Shown: positions 60,970 through 64,000 of the stretch, one piece after another
How the letters are laid out: the number at the start of each line of letters is the position of its first letter
How positions within the stretch are numbered: the stretch's first letter is position 1
Assembly (NCBI GenBank): GCA_913774665.1
Contig: CAJYHN010000001.1
Location: 62,001-126,000, forward strand
Direction: 5' to 3'
DNA length: 64,000 nt
DNA from: an uncultured Microbacterium sp.
GTDB lineage: Bacteria; Actinomycetota; Actinomycetes; Actinomycetales; Microbacteriaceae
The notes under the pieces: generated by a model
The model's database searches: none
Told to the model about the DNA's origin: nothing
What the model saw: the letters and a program-made list of their open reading frames with translations, nothing else
Program-made: the position numbers and the translations under genes

Positions 60970-62619
60970 TCAGTTGAAGCCGTACATGACGGTGGAGACG
61001 TTCGCCGACTTCCGCTTGCCGAGATCCCCGGCAGCGATGGCGTCGAGCGTCGCGGCGTGCGCGAGCGTGCTGGACATGGAGAGGTCGATCTTCTGCTTCT
61101 CGGACGGCTTGCCGAGGATGTACGTCTGCCCCGGCCGTGCGCGCACGACAGCGTTTCGCATGTGCTGCGCCGTGAACTGACAGTCGTCGTGACGGAAGTT
61201 CGCCGACGGGTTCGTGATGTCCGTCCGAAACCGCTCGAGCTCGAAGTGCATCGCTTTCGCCCGGTAGGTCTCCCATCCGATGAAGACCTTGTCGCCGTAC
61301 TTGCCCTGCAGCTCCTGCAGCTCGGTCCCCCACAGCGGCGGATCGAAGTAGGCGCGGACGACCTCGAAGTTCTGCATGATGTCGTGCCACGCGGTCATGA
61401 CCTCGTCGCGCGGGATGCGATGACCGGGCCAGCGCGCCGGGTCCCAGATCGTGCGGCGCTTGCCACCGAAGTAGGTCGGGGTGAACTGGAACTGGTCGAA
61501 CGTCTCGAGCCGGATGCCGGTCCAGTCGTCGACGTCGGAGCCGTCGAAGCCTGCACAGACGGGCACGCCGCGTGGGCGGTCGCGCACCTCGAGCTTGTCC
61601 GCCCACGTGTGCTGCTCTTCGGGGTCGTACTGATCCATGCCCGGTTCGGGCAGCCACGAGCCGGAGCCGGCCGCGCTGATGTTGCCGTAGAACCGCGCCG
61701 CTTCGGTCGGGTCCTTGCGGAGCAGCTTCACGGCGTCGATCTCGATGCGGTCGAGGTTCACCCACCCGGAAACGCGAATGCCGTGGCGGTCGAGCTTGAT
61801 CGCCGAATCGCCGTAGACGTGCCGGTGGATACGGGCACGGTCTTTCGCGTTCGTGTACGACAGACCCGCGAGTCGGCCCGACTTGAAATCGATCAGGTCG
61901 GACGGGTCGCCCGCTTCCTCGATCTCCTGAGCGACGCTATTCTCTGCGAGGTCCCACGCGTTCGTCGTCAGCAACGACCGCCCGCCAGTGCCCGACAGTC
62001 CTCGGTACTGGGTGGTCGCGAGGTACTTCATGTTCGGGCTCGTCCACGTACCGACCTCGTCCTGAGGGACGAACGTCACGCGCGCACCGAGGCGAGACAG
62101 TGCCTTCGACGTCACTGGCTCGATCCACCCCTGGCCGGGGAGGTTGATCCGATCTACGCCCGTGTCCGGGATGAGCTCGGCGAGCGGGCCCTCCTCGATC
62201 ATGGGCCGCAACACCTTCCAGATGTTGTCGGTCTGATCCTCGCTGTAGGCGGTCACCTGGATGATCGGCGTCGGCCAGGGACGGCCAACGGGCTCGCCGT
62301 CCGCATCCCACCCGGCGAAGACGACGGGCGCCACTGCCTCGGCGGCGACGAATGCGGACGTGAGGGGGGCCTTGCCCCACTTCTGCGGCTTCACGAGGAG
62401 CGTGCGGACGTACTCCCACGCCGTCTGCCACTGATGCTGTGTCGCATCCGGGCGCAGCCGGTAGTGGTTGACGATGATCGACAGCTGCTCATCGGTCAGC
62501 CGGAACGGCTTGCCGATGTCCTCCCCGTCGGGGACGACGCAGTGCGACTCGATCCAATCCGCTACCTGCCAGCCCAGCGACGGGAACTCACCGTCCCACT
62601 CCGGGCCGCGCCACGGCAT
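60970..62619 (-). CDS. Terminase large subunit
   Basis: A 549-aa packaging motor. The ATPase half has a degenerate Walker A in KPQKWGKAPLTSAFVAAEAV (GKA instead of GKT) and a Walker-B-like VTFVPQDEVGTW with SLLTTNAWD after it. The C-terminal RuvC-like nuclease has acidic residues in VCAGFDGSDVDDWTGIRLET, VVRAYFDPPLWGTELQ and NFRHDDCQFTAQHMRNAVVR. The start codon shares one base with the small-subunit stop (TGATG). The length is normal. Confidence 0.9.
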   Translation of the reverse strand: MPWRGPEWDGEFPSLGWQVADWIESHCVVPDGEDIGKPFRLTDEQLSIIVNHYRLRPDATQHQWQTAWEYVRTLLVKPQKWGKAPLTSAFVAAEAVAPVVFAGWDADGEPVGRPWPTPIIQVTAYSEDQTDNIWKVLRPMIEEGPLAELIPDTGVDRINLPGQGWIEPVTSKALSRLGARVTFVPQDEVGTWTSPNMKYLATTQYRGLSGTGGRSLLTTNAWDLAENSVAQEIEEAGDPSDLIDFKSGRLAGLSYTNAKDRARIHRHVYGDSAIKLDRHGIRVSGWVNLDRIEIDAVKLLRKDPTEAARFYGNISAAGSGSWLPEPGMDQYDPEEQHTWADKLEVRDRPRGVPVCAGFDGSDVDDWTGIRLETFDQFQFTPTYFGGKRRTIWDPARWPGHRIPRDEVMTAWHDIMQNFEVVRAYFDPPLWGTELQELQGKYGDKVFIGWETYRAKAMHFELERFRTDITNPSANFRHDDCQFTAQHMRNAVVRARPGQTYILGKPSEKQKIDLSMSSTLAHAATLDAIAAGDLGKRKSANVSTVMYGFN

Positions 62620-63053
62620 CAGACCACGGCCTGCATGATCCGTCGACGCTCAGCCGGGGTCCGGCCGTCAGACTTCGACGCCGGCTTCTTCTCCGACCGC
62701 TTCTCCGACACCTCGTCATCGCTGATGACCCACTCGAGGCGCTTCATCGACATCGGCGTCAGTCCGAGACGGTCCTCGAGCTGCCGAACCTCGTTCAGCA
62801 GCGCGGCGGTGGCATCCGGCTTTTCGGCCGACTGCAGCAGCAGCGCGTACCGGGCGACGGTGCGGTGGTAGCCGAGCTTCTCCCACGCGGCCGACTGCGG
62901 CGTCACCCACAGTTCGCGCCACACAGCGGGGACCCGCTGACCCTTGATGGGGAACGCGGGGGCTCGACCCACTCGGCCACCCACGGGCAGGACCATCGCA
63001 GCCTGCCGCTTGTTGCGGCGGCGAGCGTTCGGATCGGGGGCAGGACCAGGCAT
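62619..63053 (-). CDS. Terminase small subunit
   Basis: A 144-aa protein starting MPGPAPDPNARRRNKR, a standard opening for actinophage small terminases, followed by AFPIKGQRVPAVWRELWVTP, YHRTVARYALLLQSAEKPDA and NEVRQLEDRLGLTPMSMKRL, and a basic Lys/Arg tail (KRSEKKPASKSDGRTPAERR). It recognises phage DNA and directs the large subunit. ATG 63053 has GGAGGAGG six bases upstream; an in-frame ATG upstream is possible but has no comparable site. Confidence 0.85.
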   Translation of the reverse strand: MPGPAPDPNARRRNKRQAAMVLPVGGRVGRAPAFPIKGQRVPAVWRELWVTPQSAAWEKLGYHRTVARYALLLQSAEKPDATAALLNEVRQLEDRLGLTPMSMKRLEWVISDDEVSEKRSEKKPASKSDGRTPAERRRIMQAVV

Positions 63054-63188
63054 GGCGGGCCTCCTCCGAGGTGCGGTGAAATGTACGGGTTCCAGGCTTT
63101 TGAGGGGAAGCCCCGAACCCGTACGGCGAAGTTTTGCCATCTCCGGCGGTTCGACGGGGTCGGCCTCGGAGGGGGTACCCCCCACCCC
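63054..63188. other. Gap upstream of the terminase operon
   Basis: A 135-nt stretch between HNH and small terminase genes with the palindrome GGGGGTACCCCC (63171-63182). The packaging (cos or pac) site of such phages is usually near here, but no specific motif can be assigned by eye. Confidence 0.4.
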
Positions 63189-63521
63189 TCAGCGCGTCGC
63201 TGATCGCCCGCCCTCACTGCGGTTGCAGTGGGCGTGCTCGGGTCCTCTGTAGCCACGGCGGTCGGGGGTGTGACCTAGATCCCATGGCTCACCAGGGTGG
63301 ATGAGTCGGTCATCAGGTCTCTTGCAGTGCGGGCTGTGACAGCGGACACGACCGGTCGCGACCTGCGGTTCCCATTGAGCTCGGAGTCTGTCGTGCTCAG
63401 GACCGTATCCGCGTTGCTGTCGCGTGCCGCGTCTGCGCTCATGCTCCCTCGCATGCGTGCGGCAGTACACGCCTGGCACCAGGGTGGGGCATCCAGTGTG
63501 TCGGCATACCCTCATCGACAT
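63189..63521 (-). CDS. HNH endonuclease
   Basis: A 110-aa homing-type nuclease. It opens with a zinc-binding CRHTGCPTLVPGVYCRTHAR, then GTRQQRGYGPEHDRLRAQWE, CHSPHCKRPDD and the HNH core EPWDLGHTPDRRGYRGPEHA HCNRSEGG (His-Asn-type ligands). Such an HNH beside terminase genes is required for packaging in many phages (for example HK97-type systems). It is followed leftward by the terminase genes and preceded by two small zinc-ribbon genes. Confidence 0.88.
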   Translation of the reverse strand: MSMRVCRHTGCPTLVPGVYCRTHAREHERRRGTRQQRGYGPEHDRLRAQWEPQVATGRVRCHSPHCKRPDDRLIHPGEPWDLGHTPDRRGYRGPEHAHCNRSEGGRSATR

Positions 63522-63527
63522 ACGGGC

Positions 63528-63710
63528 TCAGTCCCCGCCTCGAACGATGGTGTCGCCGTCATCGTCCACGCGTGAGGGCACGAAGGTGTGCCGCACGCCA
63601 CAGGCGCAGGCTGTCTCGCCCACCCGGTTGATGGTGAGCGCTCGCCCGCACCCCACGCACACGACGTCTACCGTGGCCCCGTGAAAGGTCGCTTCCATCT
63701 TGTTGCTCAT
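63528..63710 (-). CDS. Small zinc-ribbon-like phage protein (60 aa)
   Basis: A 60-aa protein: ATVDVVCVGCGRALTINRVG then ETACACGVRHTFVPSRVDDD. Two Cys pairs (CVGC, CAC) and a His suggest a zinc ribbon. It is separated by 6 nt from the HNH gene. No specific family recognised; small zinc ribbons next to HNH genes are common in actinophages. Confidence 0.7.
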   Translation of the reverse strand: MSNKMEATFHGATVDVVCVGCGRALTINRVGETACACGVRHTFVPSRVDDDGDTIVRGGD

Positions 63711-63734
63711 GACGCGACCCCTCAGTGGTTCGGA

Positions 63735-63944
63735 TCACTCGCGAGTGAATCCCACTCGAGCGGTGATGATGGGTGTTTCGCCGTCGAAGTAGCGGTCTCC
63801 GGCGTACTCCACCTGGGCGCCGGCACCGACGTGGGCGCCGCCCTCCGGCTGCTGCCTGTCCGGGCATCGGTGCTGATCACGCCAGGTCAAGACGTCGCGG
63901 CGGCGTGCGCGTATGGCTGCGCCGCATGAGCACCACTCACGCAT
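63735..63944 (-). CDS. Small Cys/Arg-rich phage protein (69 aa)
   Basis: A 69-aa protein beginning MREWCSCGAAIRARRRDVLT, then WRDQHRCPDRQQPEG and a beta-like end YAGDRYFDGETPIITARVGF. A CxC near the start and a later Cys-His pair suggest zinc binding. It is 24 nt upstream of the zinc-ribbon gene. The 56 nt to its right hold the end of another possible frame but nothing assignable. Confidence 0.6.
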   Translation of the reverse strand: MREWCSCGAAIRARRRDVLTWRDQHRCPDRQQPEGGAHVGAGAQVEYAGDRYFDGETPIITARVGFTRE

Positions 63945-64000
63945 CCGTCGTCGCTCCGTTCGCGTGTGTGATCGGAGGGGCGCAGGTACGCCTCGTCGCG

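Larger units (their letters stand above)
39450..64000. mobile_element. Siphovirus-like prophage, left end (continues beyond the window)
   Basis: From the nrdF attachment site to the right edge the region contains a complete late-gene module in phage order on the minus strand (HNH, terminase, portal, MuF, scaffold, capsid, connectors, tail, lysis), with a small-gene left arm at 39.5-41.1 kb. Repressor, integrase, replication genes and the second att site are not in the window. All structural frames are intact, so it looks functional as far as visible. Confidence 0.92.

Overview
The window is high-GC actinobacterial DNA (about 70% G+C over most of its length). Family content, many 4-nt ATGA/GTGA gene overlaps, a HspR-type (HAIR) operator and a complete 'anchored-repeat' metal ABC cluster point to Microbacteriaceae, most likely Microbacterium; the genus is an inference. 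It splits into ordinary chromosome (1 to about 37.0 kb), a small low-GC module (37.0-39.45 kb), and one end of a siphovirus-type prophage (39.45 kb to the right edge).

Chromosome, left part (1-17.1 kb). A ChvE/MmsA/MmsB-type monosaccharide ABC transporter reads leftward off the window edge. A LacI-family regulator sits beside it, and both the chvE and the regulator promoters carry TGTGACC-type palindromes, so one repressor probably controls both. Then come an M20 peptidase, a Gfo/Idh oxidoreductase, a NYN-LOTUS protein, an ATP-dependent DNA ligase with a coupled hydrolase-like protein, a RecQ-type helicase, a DoxX-like protein, two coupled luciferase-like oxidoreductases and a ClpC-type unfoldase behind a HAIR operator.

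Chromosome, middle (17.1-29.8 kb). After a frameshifted membrane-protein gene comes the most distinctive host locus: a tightly coupled leftward operon for surface metal (probably zinc) acquisition. In order of transcription it encodes a 70-aa His/Cys peptide, a 211-aa secreted protein, a 1,889-aa surface protein with seven anchored repeats, a repeat-containing substrate-binding lipoprotein, a 354-aa membrane-anchored repeat protein, an ATPase, a permease and a lytic transglycosylase. A 25-bp near-perfect palindrome resembling a Zur box lies just before the first gene. The idea is that the repeats capture metal at the envelope, pass it to the lipoprotein and permease, and the transglycosylase opens the wall.

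Chromosome, right part (29.9-37.0 kb). An EI24 protein, a SAM methyltransferase, small membrane or secreted proteins, a FUSC-type membrane protein, a ribokinase-like kinase with no canonical start codon, and a nucleoside hydrolase.

Low-GC module. A DUF262 (GmrS-like) protein overlaps a two-TM membrane protein. The pair is AT-richer than everything around it and abuts the last 27 codons of a class Ib ribonucleotide reductase gene (nrdF). It is a candidate defence module.

Prophage. The nrdF 3' fragment marks an attachment site; intact nrdF and the integrase should lie beyond 64 kb. After a small-gene left arm (39.5-41.1 kb), the late genes run right to left: HNH, terminase, portal, MuF, scaffold, capsid, connectors, major tail protein, tail chaperones with a lambda-type -1 frameshift, tape measure, tail tip and S74-type proteins, M15 endolysin, a run of small membrane proteins and a beta-helix tail spike.
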